Source of the DNA: Dromaius novaehollandiae | Taxonomy: Eukaryota; Chordata; Aves; Casuariiformes; Dromaiidae | Assembly (NCBI RefSeq): GCF_036370855.1 | Contig: NC_088100.1 | Coordinates: 36,406,563-36,470,562 of the forward strand | Reading direction: 5' to 3' | DNA: 64,000 nucleotides | Part shown: positions 22,891 through 37,849 of the stretch, piece by piece | Layout of the letters: the number at the start of each line of letters is the position of its first letter | Numbering within the stretch: position 1 is the stretch's first letter | Made by a program: the position numbers and the translations under genes | The notes under the pieces: generated by a model | What the model saw: only the letters and a program-made list of their open reading frames with translations | Told to the model about the DNA's origin: nothing | The model's database searches: none

Positions 22891-25800
22891 AGGTAGCAAG
22901 GCTTGGATCAATAGGCCCTCATCAGGGCAGAATGGGAAGTTTTCTGCCAGGCAAAATTTTGAAGAAACTGTTAGTACTGTCCTAATCTGAATTTAAAGTG
23001 ATGGTGGTCGATTATATTCAGAGAAAAGCACATGAAAAGTAGATGTCCTCCATGAGAAATAAGGTAATAGTCCTTGTTAATGCCCCACGGTGCTTTACAT
23101 GATCTTCATCCTGTCTGTGTGGTCACTTACTTGATTTCATACAAAACCTTAACTTCTTCAGCTGTCATAGCAGGGTGAAAACATGCTCATACACTTTATA
23201 TCTGAGACAGAGACTTGTGGCAACACCACAGACAGTAATGAATAGATAGCATTTTCCCTTCAAAACAGGAATGTTTTTCTTCATCGTAGTGTCAGAGACA
23301 ACAGAAAAGAAAGGGAGAAAGGACAGTCAAGTACATTCCTTTCCCTAGGCTTCCCAAGCTGGCTGACAAACCTGTATAGTTCACATTGGTTGTGTGCCCT
23401 TACTTTTAAATATTTCAAAATGTCTCTCTTAAAGTTCTGTAAGAGGAAAAGTTTAGTGGTGATAACTAACAAAACAAATTAATCGTATCTTCCAAATGAA
23501 ATTAAAAGCACAAGTCATGTCCATAGTGACTCTTTTTGAAAGAATTTTGCAACCTCAATTTTTTGTTAGATCTGTCTGAAAATTCTTCTTGTTCTCTGGT
23601 TATTTAGTAGCCAGTCAGGGTGTAAGGATTATTCCTGAGACTGGTTTAGCACTAATCCCAAAGGTGATAAAATTTAGCTTGCTAGGAGGAGAGAAACTCG
23701 GTTAAAAAATTCTAAATTCATACATCCATTTCAAAAGACTGAACTGATTTGCTTCCAAATGTGCCTTTGTATTTAGAAATTTACATGGGAACATTGCATT
23801 TACGGGCTGATGTAGATAAATTATTTGTGTGCTCAGCAAGCCCGTGAAGACTGAGAAAAATAATTCAATAACAGCATGCATAAAATGCATGATGTAAGGG
23901 TTAGGTATCGATGTAAAACAGTTTGCTGCTCACTCAAGGGTTTCTGGTACTAAGAGTCAGCACAGAGGACACTTTTCTTTCTCTGTAGCTCAACAATGGA
24001 ATGGAAAATAAGCTTTTGTGGAGTATTAGAGATACATGTCACTGATTTTGGAAAGCAGAAGATGCTGCTACCAGTATCTGCCTGTTTCAGAAAATTCGTG
24101 GATGTGTTGAAAGACGAAAAATGATGATGGCTCAAAAATGGCTCCAGAGTTCTCAATGCTGGAGGCTCCACAACTCACCTGGTGGGTACATGTGCAGGGG
24201 GTGTTAATCATTGCTGCTGTCATCACGGCAGGAGGAATACAGGCAGCTGCCACTGAGGACCCTCTTTCACTGCAAGGTTGTTGTGATACAGCGCAGCACG
24301 TCAGCACCGCTCTCCTTCTCAGCCCTGGAAGGGCTGGTGGTTCAGCCAGAGCCGGCACGAGCAACTACTGATTAGGAGGTAGACTTTGCTACCTCAAAAG
24401 TGGGGAAGCATGAGACAAGGGGTGAGCCAGTAAGATGAGAGCAGGATCATACAGAGAGGTGTACAAATCAGTTCAGTGCTGTTTTCTTCTATTCTTTGTC
24501 CTATAGCTTTTCAGGCCCTTCTTTTTAACCCCTGCTTCTCAAGGTGTTCCTCCAACCTTGAACAGAGCTTTGTTTAGCAAGATTCTCTATAAATACGACT
24601 TAGTTTCCTTTGTTTGACTTTTCTTTTTCTTTCCTTTCTTCTCCAGTACATTTTTTACTCTTACACATGTATCAGCATTATCCAGACTCTGCTATTTTAC
24701 TGCTTAAATATTCTAATGGTGAATCATCTTTTTCATGTAATTGTATCTGTACCAGAAAAATGAGATGTCATAAGAGGGTAAAAATACTGGCCTGGAAATA
24801 GTGCTGATATTTGTAACGTGAATGAACTTTTCTTTCCCAGTTCATGTTCCAGGATGCATGCTGCAATATTTTAATTATAGATCTTTACCAGTAACATCAT
24901 TAGCACACATTAGCGCACACTTCTAAAAAGGTGCTCTGCAATCACCAGTGTTTAAACTAGTTTAAACTGACATGGTATTGGTTGGCGCAATATAGAAACA
25001 CGGAGTCATATTTTAAAATTCAGCGCAAGATAAAAAAGAATCCTTTCTTTTAATTTTCATATCACACAAAACCTTCTACTTGTGTATTACTGTAGTCCAG
25101 TCCTGCTCAAAAGAAACAGAAGAAAAGCATTGCCCTTCTGTCTCAGAGGGATAGGGCTAAGTTATAGAGAAAACAATTTTTTTTAAAGTGTTGTAAAAAA
25201 ATAAAACAGCAGGTGTGTTTTATTCAGAGATGAGATTCCTGGGGGGACAGAAGGTCTCTGCCTAATTCTGCCCAGAATCCCTGCTGCAGAGTGGGAGCTG
25301 CTTGGTGGCCCCCTACCACTCATCTCTCCTTGCTGAACCAGGGTGGCAGGACTCTGAGTCCCACTTGCTTCCCCTGGCCGTCCAGGAAGGCAGAAGGTGG
25401 CACTGCCAGCTTTTATCACCGCTTCACGGTACAGTGTTAAATCAGGAAACCAGGATTTGCTGTGGGTGTCACGATGACTCCTTCTGTTTTGATAACAATT
25501 GTGCAATTTTAACACAGTTAAAGTCCTAAATTCCCAGTGATCTCCCTTCCTTCTGAGCTAGGGCTACTGGATCTTTTTGGATCAGCATGTGGTCATCTCT
25601 TCCTGAACAGACAGAAATGTGACCAAAATTCCCTCTGAGGTAGAAAGAAATATTCCCCAGTGCCCCACATCATTTCCTTAGGCACCAATCACAGAGGCCA
25701 GGAAAACAGGCTTCCCTCTGGTGAGGTTTAAAATGGGCAGTGGGCATGCAAAGGCTCATCACAGGGTCCGGTCCCCTGGTCCCCACATCCAGAAAGGACA

Positions 25801-28491
25801 TCACATGGGGTGACGGAGACTCTTCACAGCTGTAGCAAGGCCCAGCGTCATCCTTGCCCACTCCTCATCCAGAGACTATCCGATCTTTCAGAAACATAAA
25901 AAAAAGAACCCTCTCATGCAGTCACTATGTTGTCTGCTCATGATGACAGCAGAATTGGGAAGGAGAGGCTGTTTCCTGAAGTCCGATGTCATCCAGAAGT
26001 GCCTGGTTGTCTGTCCATTAATGCTGTAAGACCCAGAGAAAACTTTCTTCTGCTTCACATTGTCGGTCTAGACATTCGTGTGCATGCTGAGAGGCATCTT
26101 GTCTCCTCCAGACTGTATAATGCAATCAGATGGCTATTGGCAGATGAATACAATCAAAAGCATTGTTTTATATAGCAAATATATACAGAACTCTTGAAAG
26201 CTGACTGAATTTTTCCCTTTTCTCTACAGAGTATTTATCAGGCTAGGCTGTCATTTCTCTTTTCCTGTTCGTAAACATTGTCATCACCCATCTCTCACTG
26301 GAGCCTGTGTGTCTGTCATAGAGAAAAATACTGTCAGTTTTGGCTGAAGACTATTAGCTACTCATGAAACATACACCTTCTAGAAAGAGGCTTAGAAAAT
26401 TGCTAGGCATCCAGCTTTTGTCACTTACTACTTAACCAGTCTTTGATGCAACCACTATAATATGTAGGTCTACAGCCAGACATGCCTCTAAAAAATAATA
26501 CCTTAGGTCAGTCAGCCCAGTGGCAGAGCTCTCACTCATCTCTCAGGGACGAGCTGCTGTCCAGGCCAAAGCCACATCACAGCTGCCCTCTTTCATTAAG
26601 TCTTCAGACCAGTCTTTCCCTTCTCTTCAAGGGCTGCTAAAAAGGCAAATGAGAGAAACACAGAAGTGCTTTGGAAAGTAAACCTAATCTGCACAACGCT
26701 GACTTAAAAAACATATTTAGTTAGAGGCAACCAAACTGTCACCTTTTTCAAAGATTTGGTTTTACTGCCAGCCGTGATATTTTCATGGTACTGTGGCACA
26801 GGGCACCTGTTTCTCTCCTTCGTATGCATTTATTTAATAACATTTGTACTCCATTCCTTAACACTGCACCTGTAGACTCTTCCAGCACTCTTTGTTTTAT
26901 GCTGCATAAATCAGTGGCTGTACATTTGATCCTGTGCAGCCACGTCTGCCCACATGGTGATCTGCTGCTTTACCACTCTGGCAGAGTAAGGAGTCAAATG
27001 TACTGTCGGTCCATTACCAACTCAGACTGAAGAAAGTGGCCACTTACAAGCAGCCAGGACTTTTACTTACAACAAAGTACAACAAGTAAATAATGCCAGA
27101 GGGTCTTAAATATTCAGTCCAGTGCTCCAAACGTCCAGTCACTTAATACTGCACGGTGTGGTAGTTTTCAAAGAAAGTAGTTACTAATATTGGAGAATAA
27201 AAACTACAAAAACTCCAAAAAAGGTGTAGGGGATGCAAATAAGGATATGTCTGATCTGAGCTCACTATGTACAAAAATTGCTATGATATTGCAAGCGTTT
27301 TTTATTTAGTCAGAGAAAAGCCTGTATTTTCATCAGATTGGTGATCATTAGAGTTTAATGCTTTTGCGTTTAACCTAGGAATTTCTTCTCTGAAATGTTT
27401 TGCTGGCAAAATGAACACCAGGAGGAAATGATAGGAGAGTTTAAAGAAATGTCTTTCCACAGGGCATATTGCTGATTACTGTTATGCTATCCTGATACGG
27501 CAGGGCACCAAATCTTAAGAGAGAGGAGTTTTAATTAAATAGCACAAAGCACTTATTCCCTGACAGTAAGGTTTGTCATTTTGACTGGGGCCATATTTCT
27601 GGTGCAGACAGATACTTTTAAGTCAATGCAGTTCTTACTGAGTAATTGAAATATGATCAGGTGCAATGTTGGGAGCAAATGTCATGAAAAAGATTTCCTG
27701 GGAAGAGTCAGGCAGCCCTACTTCTGGTCAGAAACTCAGACAGAGTTTATCACACAAATGGAAACATAACCATTATACTGCTAAATGGAGTAATGTGTCA
27801 GTGCAGAACTTCTGATTTAATATTACAGGAGTGCACATAGACTTCAGTCAAGACTCTGTTGGATGCTCTTCAGGCTTACGGGTAGATACACTTCCTGCTA
27901 CAGCATGCTTACTTTTTTTTCTCTATAAATCCTTTTTTGAGCCTACCAATTTCAAAGTATTACTGTATTATATTTGTTAATGAAAATCACATCTTATAGC
28001 TTGGTATGGCTGTATCAATAAGGCATGGGAAGTGGAAATTTGCTTGAATGCCTTTCACTCAGTTCCTGCAGAATACCAGTTGCCCTTCCCTCTTTTCCTG
28101 CAATGACAGGGAAGCTGCAGCAATGCGATGATCAGCTTTTCTTAACATTATATATAGGCATGCATGCACAGCAGCAGCCATCATGCAACACTTACTGCCT
28201 AGTAAGCAGTTACTCACTTCATACAATTTTAAAATGATGTTACAACACTATCGAGGGACACACCAGAAGTCTAATTATTCTGTGGCCAGTGTAATTATGT
28301 ATGTGGGTTTTATGCATAGATCCCCACACAAGTAATAATATCTATTAACAATAGAGTAATTATGGAAACAATTCATTAGGAATAGCTTCATCTGTTGCAA
28401 TGAAGTCTAGAATAATTATTGCACTGGTGCAACAACTGCTGAATTCTAACTGCAGTATAACTGTGTCATTAAATAACACTGGCTTCGTAAG

Positions 28492-28511
28492 TGACATCAC
28501 AGGTGATGTCA
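28492..28511. promoter_or_regulatory. Perfect palindrome of TGACATCAC half-sites in a TAAT-rich block
   Basis: TGACATCAC, two bases (AG), then GTGATGTCA: a perfect 9-base inverted repeat whose halves resemble CRE/ATF-type sites. The surrounding 28260-28570 carries many TAAT/ATTA homeodomain-type cores (aataattattgc, gtaattatgg, tcattaaat). This looks like a candidate enhancer in a gene desert; function is inferred only from composition. Confidence 0.3.
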
Positions 28512-31500
28512 TTAGGAAAAGCATCGATAATAGTGTGACTCTATTGTGGCATCATTAAATAGATTATTTTTTCTGGCAAGAAAAAGTATAAATATAGAAA
28601 GTTATCCTGATAAGTTATTCCCTTTAAGGCTCACCATGTTTTACAAAGCGCTTACTTTAAACTTACTGGCAAGTCTTCAGATTTTGTGCATACCTTGTTT
28701 AAACTATTTGAAACTAGTAAGAGCAAATTCAACAAAAGCTTTAAACTGTTATATACAATAAAGTCAATCTCCTCCAACTATGCATTCGTCTCCTGAAAAT
28801 GGTTCCAGTTGATGGATATTTCTCACAATTCCTGTTATATTTTTTCTGTGTTATACTGGGAAAGAAGAAAAGTAGAAGGTAATGTTTTTCACATACATTT
28901 ATGTATGTTGTAAGTTTAACAGTCTGAGATCAGAAACGAGTGGGACTTAGAAGCCTAATCTGATATCCTTTGTCTGCTTAGCTCACAGCAAATGACAGAG
29001 GCAGCTCCCCTTTTCATAATAAATTGAGTTTGAAAAATAAGGAATAAAAACTCTGTAGAGTTCTTTTGTGATGTGTTCATAGAAGTCCTCGCTGCTTTTT
29101 CATCGATATGTATGTTCACATCCACTTTTTTGGTTGGTTGTTGGAACAACAATCATTACCACATACAGAAGTTAAAACATGTAACAAATCATGTAATAAA
29201 TAAAGAGTAATGTACAACAGCATTTCTCAATAATCATATTAGCACACAAAGCTCTTTGTTTCATCTGTCAAGCCATTTTTGGAAAACCTCAAATTATACA
29301 TTCTGATTTAATGTAGTCCAGAAGCTAAATGCAGTAGTTCTGAGACCTGGCTTCTCATTCATCAGGTATCATGTGCTTGTGGCTACCCAGATTCTCAAGG
29401 AAGTATGTTATCTATGGAGATTTTACTTGCAATGATACTAGTGTTGGGCATTGAGTAATTAATCATAAGTTCTGCCAGCTGAGATGAATTGATTTGATCC
29501 ATGTCATGATTTTTATAAGTTTTTATATGTTTTCTATTTCATCTGGAATCTGGGAAATCTGGGATTTTATAAATCATGTCTAATGAAGTTGTACATTAAT
29601 GCTGATACAACAGAAAATATATCAGGTTTCATTTGAAAGACTGAATACCTAAATTTCAGCAGTTTCCAAAAGATTAGCAAACTATTCATTATCTGGAACA
29701 CAGACTATTAGAGAGAATCATAGGCAACCTGCAGTGTGTGGACCACGTAGAGATTCAGATTTTTCCAGACATCCATAAGAGCTATACAGGCCTAAAATGA
29801 AAGCTTTCATCTATCAGAGGAACCCAAGGGTACGGAAGTTGAAACCATTTATGATATAGGTACAGAATCACAGAAGAAAAAAAAAGTTGCCAGAAAGGCT
29901 ATAAACTGTTCTACAAAGTTGAAAGAGGCTAAATAGTATGAAGAGAGAAAAATATAATGCTATAAGTATTTCAGTATATTATTTATCCTCTACATACCTC
30001 TCTGATATGTGAATTCCACCAGAGCATGGTAAGTGAGAAGTTTGTGCTGAAACTCAAATTGCCTAGAATCCTTCCTCGTGTCCTGATCATGGAAAAGCTT
30101 TTCTTTAATAAATGACTCTGTGTTAAGAAACTATATGTGAATCATGACAAAGAATATTTCAGTAATGGAAGTACAGTAGCCAGCAAGTAGATTTAATGGA
30201 ATAAAATTAATTGATGGAAAATTTGGCTTGGTTACAAGAGAAAAATCCTCCTGAGAGATTAATTTATAACTGTCTCTTAATATTACTCTCAATATTACTA
30301 ATTTTATGTTTTTATCTCTCCAAAGTAGCTGTAGAAGACATGTTTCTTGAGGAAGATAAACCAAATTGGTTAAATTATTAGCAAATATATTCCACCGAAC
30401 TACCCAGAACTGTGGGAAAATTATCTGGATGCTCTAGATTTTTTCAGCATGCTGTATATAATTGAAAGAAACACACATGACATTTCATTCATGTCTTCAC
30501 CAAACTTGATTATTTTGCTGTAATATATGTAATTGTATGCTCTAAATAAACATTGCCAATGACACTGAGTTTTAAGAGCAAAAAACCCAACCATAATGGA
30601 CTTTGTTTTGAACAGCTGATTTTTTTTCTTGTTCCAAGAGAAGCTGAAAAGCGTGCAATAAAATTGGGCCAAGCAACAAAAAATGTTTAAAATAAGAAAA
30701 GGCTTGAATATATGAAAAATGAAACAGAAGGATACCTGAAAAAAAGATTAGTCCAAATTATTCATCTCTTTTGGCATAATTATGTACCTTAATGCAACAT
30801 CAAATTTAGATGTTGCTGTATATACTCCTAATATCAAAGCATAACAAAAGCTTACAGATATTCATATAACTGCCTCCCAGTAGGGAATATGCAATTACAC
30901 ATATTTCTGCAACCTCTGGCTATAAGGAATAGCAGCAATCAAATAGATTTTAAATTCCCCCAACCATGCATAAAAAATATAAAATCCTCCCTTTGTACAG
31001 TGGTGAGTGTCCACATGTGTCAGCTAAAATTCAGCCCGAAGAAAATTTCAGAATGCTATTGTGAGAAAGAGGTGGAGGCTCTGTCCTCTCTAAACGAGAA
31101 ATAAAATATCTTAAAACAAAATTTCAGAAGGTAAGAGGAATTATAAATGAATTGAAACTCTAATATCCTTGGGTAAAGTGCATGTGCTTCAAAATTGTGG
31201 AACTGAAATGAACATGATGCATTCAACCCACTCTGATAAATCACAGACTCAGTTTATGCCATTCCAATAACTGTACACAGCACAGTGGAATGATTAACTA
31301 ATCTCCAATAAAACCAGGAGCAACCAGGAGAATTTTGAAAGTATTTTTTTCTTTTTTTTTCAACTAGTAAATTTTAAATTAATTTGGTTGCCCACATAGG
31401 AGGAAAAGATTTTTTTTTTTCCATGAGCAGAGAAATACTTTTGGTCTGGCAGAAAGAATATATATTATTATTTTATGCATTTTGCAAGACCATCTTCTCT

Positions 31501-32639
31501 CTCAGGCACTAGAGGAGGAAAAGGTTTTCTTAAGGCAAGAGGCAGGAGTTGTAGAGACTTATAGTGAAATGACTAGGCTGATTGTTTATCAAGACATAGT
31601 ATTGGTATGCAAATATAAACATTAAATAGTTACAGTATCATGTAGTAAGAAATAAATCAATTTGGATTAAAAAGTTATTTGAACAGGATATTATAATGTG
31701 CATAGAGGAATATGGAGAGTGACTGTTAGTGACAGGAAGGATGAGATTTCTGAGTCTGTAGCTGAGAGATGGAGGATGCTAACTTGATTTTGGGGTGGGT
31801 AGGAGGAAAATAATATGTGCAGATTTGGAGGAAGGAGGGAAAGACAAAGCTTACAATTTGAGCTCACATCTGCCTGTGGGTAAATTGCTGCCGGGAAGCA
31901 CAAGTTAGCACACACCTGTTCCCCAGGTATTCACGAAGGTTGCAACTGTCCCAACCTTCTCCCTTCCCTTTGCTCCCCCATGGATGCACAGAAATGAGCC
32001 GGCAGCTGCTGTGGCTCTATTGCAAATAAGAGGCCTGGTACCAGCAAAGCTAGCATTAGACATACACCTGCATGAGCAGAGCATTAAAAAGAGTTATTGC
32101 CTGAGCAGGAAATCGGAGTGTCTGCGAAAACACACTAGGGCTTGCTGCGCAGGAAGACAAAGCTGCATAGCAGTGCTTGGACTGCTACCGGTCAGGTCTG
32201 GCACTGCTCATCATCTCTAGTCTGCACACCTCGCACTCTACATCTGCCCTAAGCAAGTCACCGGTGCGGGAAACAGCCACATTGTGCACATGGGTGGGTG
32301 GAGGGAGAGCTGTCCTCCCCAGCCAGCCACTAAAACAAACGGTGATGCTTTTCCCTAAGAGTAAGAAGATTCAGGACTAGATTTGCAGTACAAATTAGGT
32401 GGCATTTTAATGAGAGACCATTGCCCCTCCATAGATCAGCTGAGACACCAAAAGGGGTCCTATGACTTATAAGAGAGACCGAGAGAACGATAGCACCCTC
32501 AGGTCTAAACGACGGCGGAGCTGTGCTACACTTCTTAGCTGCAACACAAAATTCGGCGAAATTTCAGAGAGAGACACCTTTCTCCAAATAGCTCGTTAGG
32601 ACAGAGCTTTTTGTCCTCTCTGCTCCAGAATGTCAAGCA

Positions 32640-32900
32640 GATGAATTAATTAACAGAAAGCCTGTAAGTCAGATGATTATTTCTCCATTAGAAACTCCGA
32701 GAAAAGTTAGCTCCCTGTTGTCAGTGTGTTACGGGGTGTTTGTTGTGTGTGCTTCAGATGGAGGTTTTAACTCACATGAAGTCTGGGGGTTTATGCTAAT
32801 TAACTTGAAGGAAAGGTCAAGGCAATGCTAATAATCAAATTAAACTGGTGTCTCTGTATAAAGGTTCCTGGAAAGGAATATGATTATACACAGTTTTAAC
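32640..32900. promoter_or_regulatory. Candidate conserved regulatory block
   Basis: Dense factor-type words: 'gatgaattaattaacagaaa', 'atgctaattaacttgaagga', AAAGGTCAAGG (nuclear receptor type half-site) and 'gctaataatcaaattaaact'. No repeat or coding signal. Looks like a developmental enhancer core, but this cannot be shown without cross-species alignment. Confidence 0.25.
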
Positions 32901-35900
32901 GTAGGGACCAGCGGCTTCTTTGTGGCTTTTCCTCTCCAACAGCATTGCTGTGACATTTTCAGAGTTGCCAGAGTTTAAGCAGAGTTTTGCAAACTGAAAA
33001 ACAGAATAACCGAGAGACATCTCTGCTGAGAATTCACATTGGAAGATGATTGTTTTATACAGTCATGTCATCACCACGATATTTACTATATTATATTCAT
33101 AGAAATGCTTGTCTTTAAAACTTGTAACGCACTGTTTCCTCTGCAGATATTCTTCTGGGCCAGCACATTCAGGAATCTGCAGCATTCAAAAGCTTCTAAA
33201 TTTTAACTAGATAAATATAAACTTTCTTGTCATGGAAAACTCATGGGGGGAGAACTACTCTTACATGAAAAGCAATTTCCTTTGCCAGTAATCTTTGGAA
33301 CTCTCATTCCTATTATTTGTTATACTTGTGTTTGAATAAGGTTTTTATCTTTCTCAGTACAGCTTTTAGGTAGATGGAATTATTTATTTTCCTATAAAAT
33401 GCCTATTTCCACCAGCAGTGTCTATAATTCAGCCTGAAGCTGTTTGCTGGGCTAGTTTGTTAAATATCCAGGAAACCAGCTGCTCCTTCAAGTGCAAAAG
33501 GGCAAAAGAAAGTATTCTGGAAAAATAGCTGGTCCCTCTGACAGAGGAATGAAATGTTTGCCAGCTTCCAGCTGTGAATAAGGGACCCCAGAGAGACACT
33601 GTCAGGAAGGAATCCCACACAGCACACCGATAGACATGCCCCGGCTTGGGCTGAAAGCAGATAACCAAACCTAGCAACAAGGGTCTGCAGATAAAGGGGA
33701 ACTTTTGTGGGCAGAAGGACTCACAGACTTTGAAGATTTAAGCAGGAACAGAATAACTGGGTGCTGCCTATTGGTGCCTGCTGGTGCCATCCAGGGCAGG
33801 TCCCCTCTTTGCGCGTGCCCCGGGAAGCACGGCATCATGGGCAGCCCTCTCCCATCCATACCTCCCACCCCTCTTCCCATCCCAACTTGCTAGTGGCATC
33901 TAACAAACAGTCTGAGCTAAGTTCAGTTTGAGCATAAGTGGTAGTCTCCCCGGTGTTTGTGCTTAGTTAGGTAGTACCTGCTGGTGAGCCTCTGGCTTCA
34001 GAAAACACACTTGAACTCTACAAGCAAATCCTAAGGACCTTTGATTTTTTTTAAATATATTTTCCAAACTTAGCATCTGATTGCCATTCAAACTACAAGC
34101 ACACTGACCTCTGGAGACATGAAATTAAAAGGCAGAGCACTGCAAAACAGCATTAATATAAGTGGAAAATCAGGTCCTTAAAATGTGAAATCAAGAGTTC
34201 ATATGCATGCAGACCAGTTACATAATATTTAGTTTGCTACAAATAGTGACAGTAGTCTGGCTGCTATGATGTATAGCCGATTGAACCAGTTCAGTTCTGT
34301 AATTGAGCTCCTGTTCCTGGAATGATTATTGTGTATTACATGATCCTGAAAGAATTGCATACACTTGCACTCTTAACAACAACAAAAAGTTATTGTATGA
34401 TCTCACAAAATGACAAATGCTGCAAGATCTAGCATGTTTGTCAGTTTGCAAATTAAAACTAAAATACTTGATTGAGCTTAATTATAACTTCTGCAGATAA
34501 AATAAGCCTGGGAGCAATCCTGTAACTGTTTAGTTATTAAGTAAATGCTTTGTATTGCAATTGAAAAAAATTAATAGTGTAATTTACCACTAACTGAATA
34601 CTTATTTCCCATTAAGTTTTGATAAAGTGAATGTTAACCTAGATCTGCAGCTGGTTTATCCCTCCTTCTTGTTTAGATCTGCAAATATCTCCTGATGGAG
34701 GTCAACTGGAGTGTCAGAAACAAGTGTGCAGGATAATGTTCCCATTAATAAGAGCCAACAAATCTGCAGCACACTTTCTAAAACAAGTGCTGAAAGAAAG
34801 TAGCAGAAACAGTTAACCAGCAACTAAATTCTAAATTTGGAGGAAAATGCTCGTAATATTCCTCTATAAAAAGAGTTCTTTGCTTTGATGCCAGTAAATG
34901 CTGAACTCGTAAAGGTTTATGGCTCAGTGAAAAACCTGATAATCTTCAGCTGCAGTGAATCTAGATAACGAGCATGAGGGTGAGGGCCAGATACCAGTAC
35001 TCTGCAACCCTCTGTCTGAGTGACAGACTCTGATTCACTGGTTTAAAGCTGTCAAAAAGAAAGTGATGGACCTGGGCTTATGCCTGACACCTGCTTAATC
35101 CTGAAGTGGAGGAGGAAGGTTGCGTTCACTGTCACTCAAGGAATTGCTGCCTTTGTCAGAGGCTGTTGATCTGTGAGGAAGCCAAATTCCACGCAATGGC
35201 AGCTGAAGAAAGAACCAGAGCAAGGGAAAGATTAGTCCATGACTTTTAAAAGGAGACGGCTTGAGAAGGAAAGATCAGCCCATTCTCCTTCTTTCAGAAT
35301 TTCCCACATGGAAAGGAAAGAGAGCGAGACTCTGCCTATAAGCAATGCAAATGTGCCGTTAACACTGAGCATGAGCCTCTAAAGGATTCAAGCACTTAAG
35401 TCCTACCTAATTGTCCATGAGTTACTTAACTCCAAATATATGTGGTCAGAGCATTTGCTAGGCTGCTATCTAAAGTGACAGAAGATTTTCCTTGTCTCCT
35501 AAATATCTGACCTTGAGCAGTCCAGAAGTACATCATCCTTGACACTGGGACTAGATCCAAAAGTGACTGGCACATATGTAGGATGAGTTGCCAAAGTTGC
35601 CCTTCTGAAAACTTCCCTATCTGATGCTTACACATCCTAGGAAGAGCATTTTGTGATGATGTAATTTCCTGCGCATCGGAAAGTCCTGCTGACAGGCACA
35701 TGCAGAAGCATCCTGGTTTGGGGAGCACTAGAATTACCGATGTCCAGAAACTAGCCAAAACCTTGTCATTGTTAGCTTGATTAAGCAGACAGTTTTGGAG
35801 GATACCTGCAGATTTGGGGTCCTCACAAAATCCAGGTCCTTCAGACATGGTTTTCCTTACTTCCTGGGTGAGTGTTCAAACCACTAGTTTCATTATCTTT

Positions 35901-37849
35901 TTTAAGTTACCTTTGCTCATACCTGGAAGAAAAGACCGCAGGCACCAATAATTAGGAAAGAGACCTAGGCTGCAGAAAACGCTGTCTGACATCTTACCTG
36001 AGGGTCCCAAATTTAAGATACACAAATGGGGTTTGCACATCCTGCCAGCTATTATGCTCATTATACCTACTTGTAACACCTAAAAATAAAGCTAAGGCAT
36101 TGCCTAACTTGTGACCATGCATGTTCCTTTTTCCAGTCTGGCTTCACGTCTCTGTGGTGGAGTGCAACTACCCCCCTGACTGCAAATAACTGACAGCACC
36201 CAGTGCTGACCAGGTGGAACTAGGCGATACTGGTTGCAACTGGTGAGGACAGAAATGGGCATGAGATCAGCAAAAAGGAGTATATTTACCCCAACACAGC
36301 ATGAGGACAGAAAACAGGGGTATCTCCACACCAAATATCGTATGACCAGGAGTCAAACTCCACGCCCATAGATAGCGCTTCAGCATAGAGCTCACTGAAC
36401 TCTCCTGCACGGCAGTGGGCTGCACAGCGGTGAATCTCCCCTTGAGTTGGGATGCCTCTTGAGGTTGCTCTCCAGAAGTTAAGAGAACCTCTGACAAGAA
36501 ACCATTGGAGTGGTAAGAAACCGAGACTCGGGCAACAACAAATGTGCAGTAAGATTCACTTGCTATGACTACGCTATATCACCATCTTCAATAAACTTGT
36601 TCACAACAAACCTGCAGATAATACCAGCCTCCCCACCTCTGCAACAGTCTTATATGGTTCAATGCATAAAGCTGCTCCTCTGGGTCATTATTGATACTGG
36701 AAAATATGAAACCATGAGGATAATGCATGAAGTCTCTAACTGCTGAGTGAACAAGAAGGGCAAAGATTTCATAGACATAGTAAAGGAAGGCTGAGATCTA
36801 ACTGGTACTTTTTTCTATGATGGCAATATATTCCTTTATAATCAAGTTACATCTTAGGAGTTGTGTTCAATAGTAGTGCTGCTTTCCTTTCTGGGTAGGA
36901 GCCTGAAGGTAGTTCATCTATAGCGGTTCATAGCCAGAGATAGTACCTCATGCAACTAGCTTTTAATATCCTCCAATGTTTGGTGCTTAGCACAAGATTG
37001 AATATCTAAAGAAATCACTGTCCACCAATCTTACTTTAACCCAACCACAAAGATGTAGGGAAAAGGTCTGGGTCCAACACACTACTCTATAAAGATCAGG
37101 TTCTGTCATGTTTACTCTAGTAAACAGCAATGACTTCCATCTAATATGAGTGAAAATTTCCTGCTTTTTAATTATTCTTTTTAAACTCTGAAAAGGAGTC
37201 CAGTATGTTTATTTGGGTGGGGGGTGCTTTTTGCTTTGGGTTCTTCTGTCCTTATTCAACACAGGCTTTGGGGTAAGAAAAGCAACATTGTCTGAGAATT
37301 TTTTGGGGCCATTGGCGTTCTTCAAGCTTGCATAATGACCATTTAGTTTATGATTCCCTGTTTTATAGTTTCCAGACAACGATAAATGCTATCAAATTTA
37401 TAAAGCCTGTATGGGGAAGGAATCTGGAGACTCAGCAGCCTAACAGCTGATGGTCTGTGCTTCCCCTCTGTATCTCCACTCACTGAGACAGAACACTCAT
37501 CTGTCAGGAGTTGTGCTTTCACAAATGCATTCATTTAATGGACAGAGATGAGGTTCCTGCCAGTCACTCATCCTGTTATTCAATCTGACAGCTCCACCTC
37601 TGCTGTTCCTGACAATGGGACTCATGCCTTGGGACTAAAGCATTAACACAAAGTGATGGAGTTAAGCATGATGAGGGTTCAGAAAGGAAAAAATACTGAT
37701 TTCTGTATCATTTAAAAGAGTGACTTACCAAGAGTGACCCACCCATTAGCACATTTTCACATCAACTTTGCTCTTACTAAGCTTTCACCCTATGTTTTCT
37801 TTTAAATAATACCAAAGCGCATCACAGTATTCCTGAAGTTTCACTGGAC

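Larger units (their letters stand above)
22891..37849. other. Large gene desert with candidate regulatory blocks
   Basis: Fifteen kilobases without a supported exon and with almost no recognisable repeat, apart from the candidate blocks at 28260-28570 and 32640-32900. Slightly GC-richer patches at 24130-24370, 25200-25870 and 33690-33900 carry no open frame of note. A 140-codon minus-strand frame (35426-35848) resembles nothing I know. Confidence 0.55.

Noticed and set aside
35426..35848. 140-codon minus-strand frame
   Set aside because: No recognisable motif, no flanking exon structure, composition like its surroundings.
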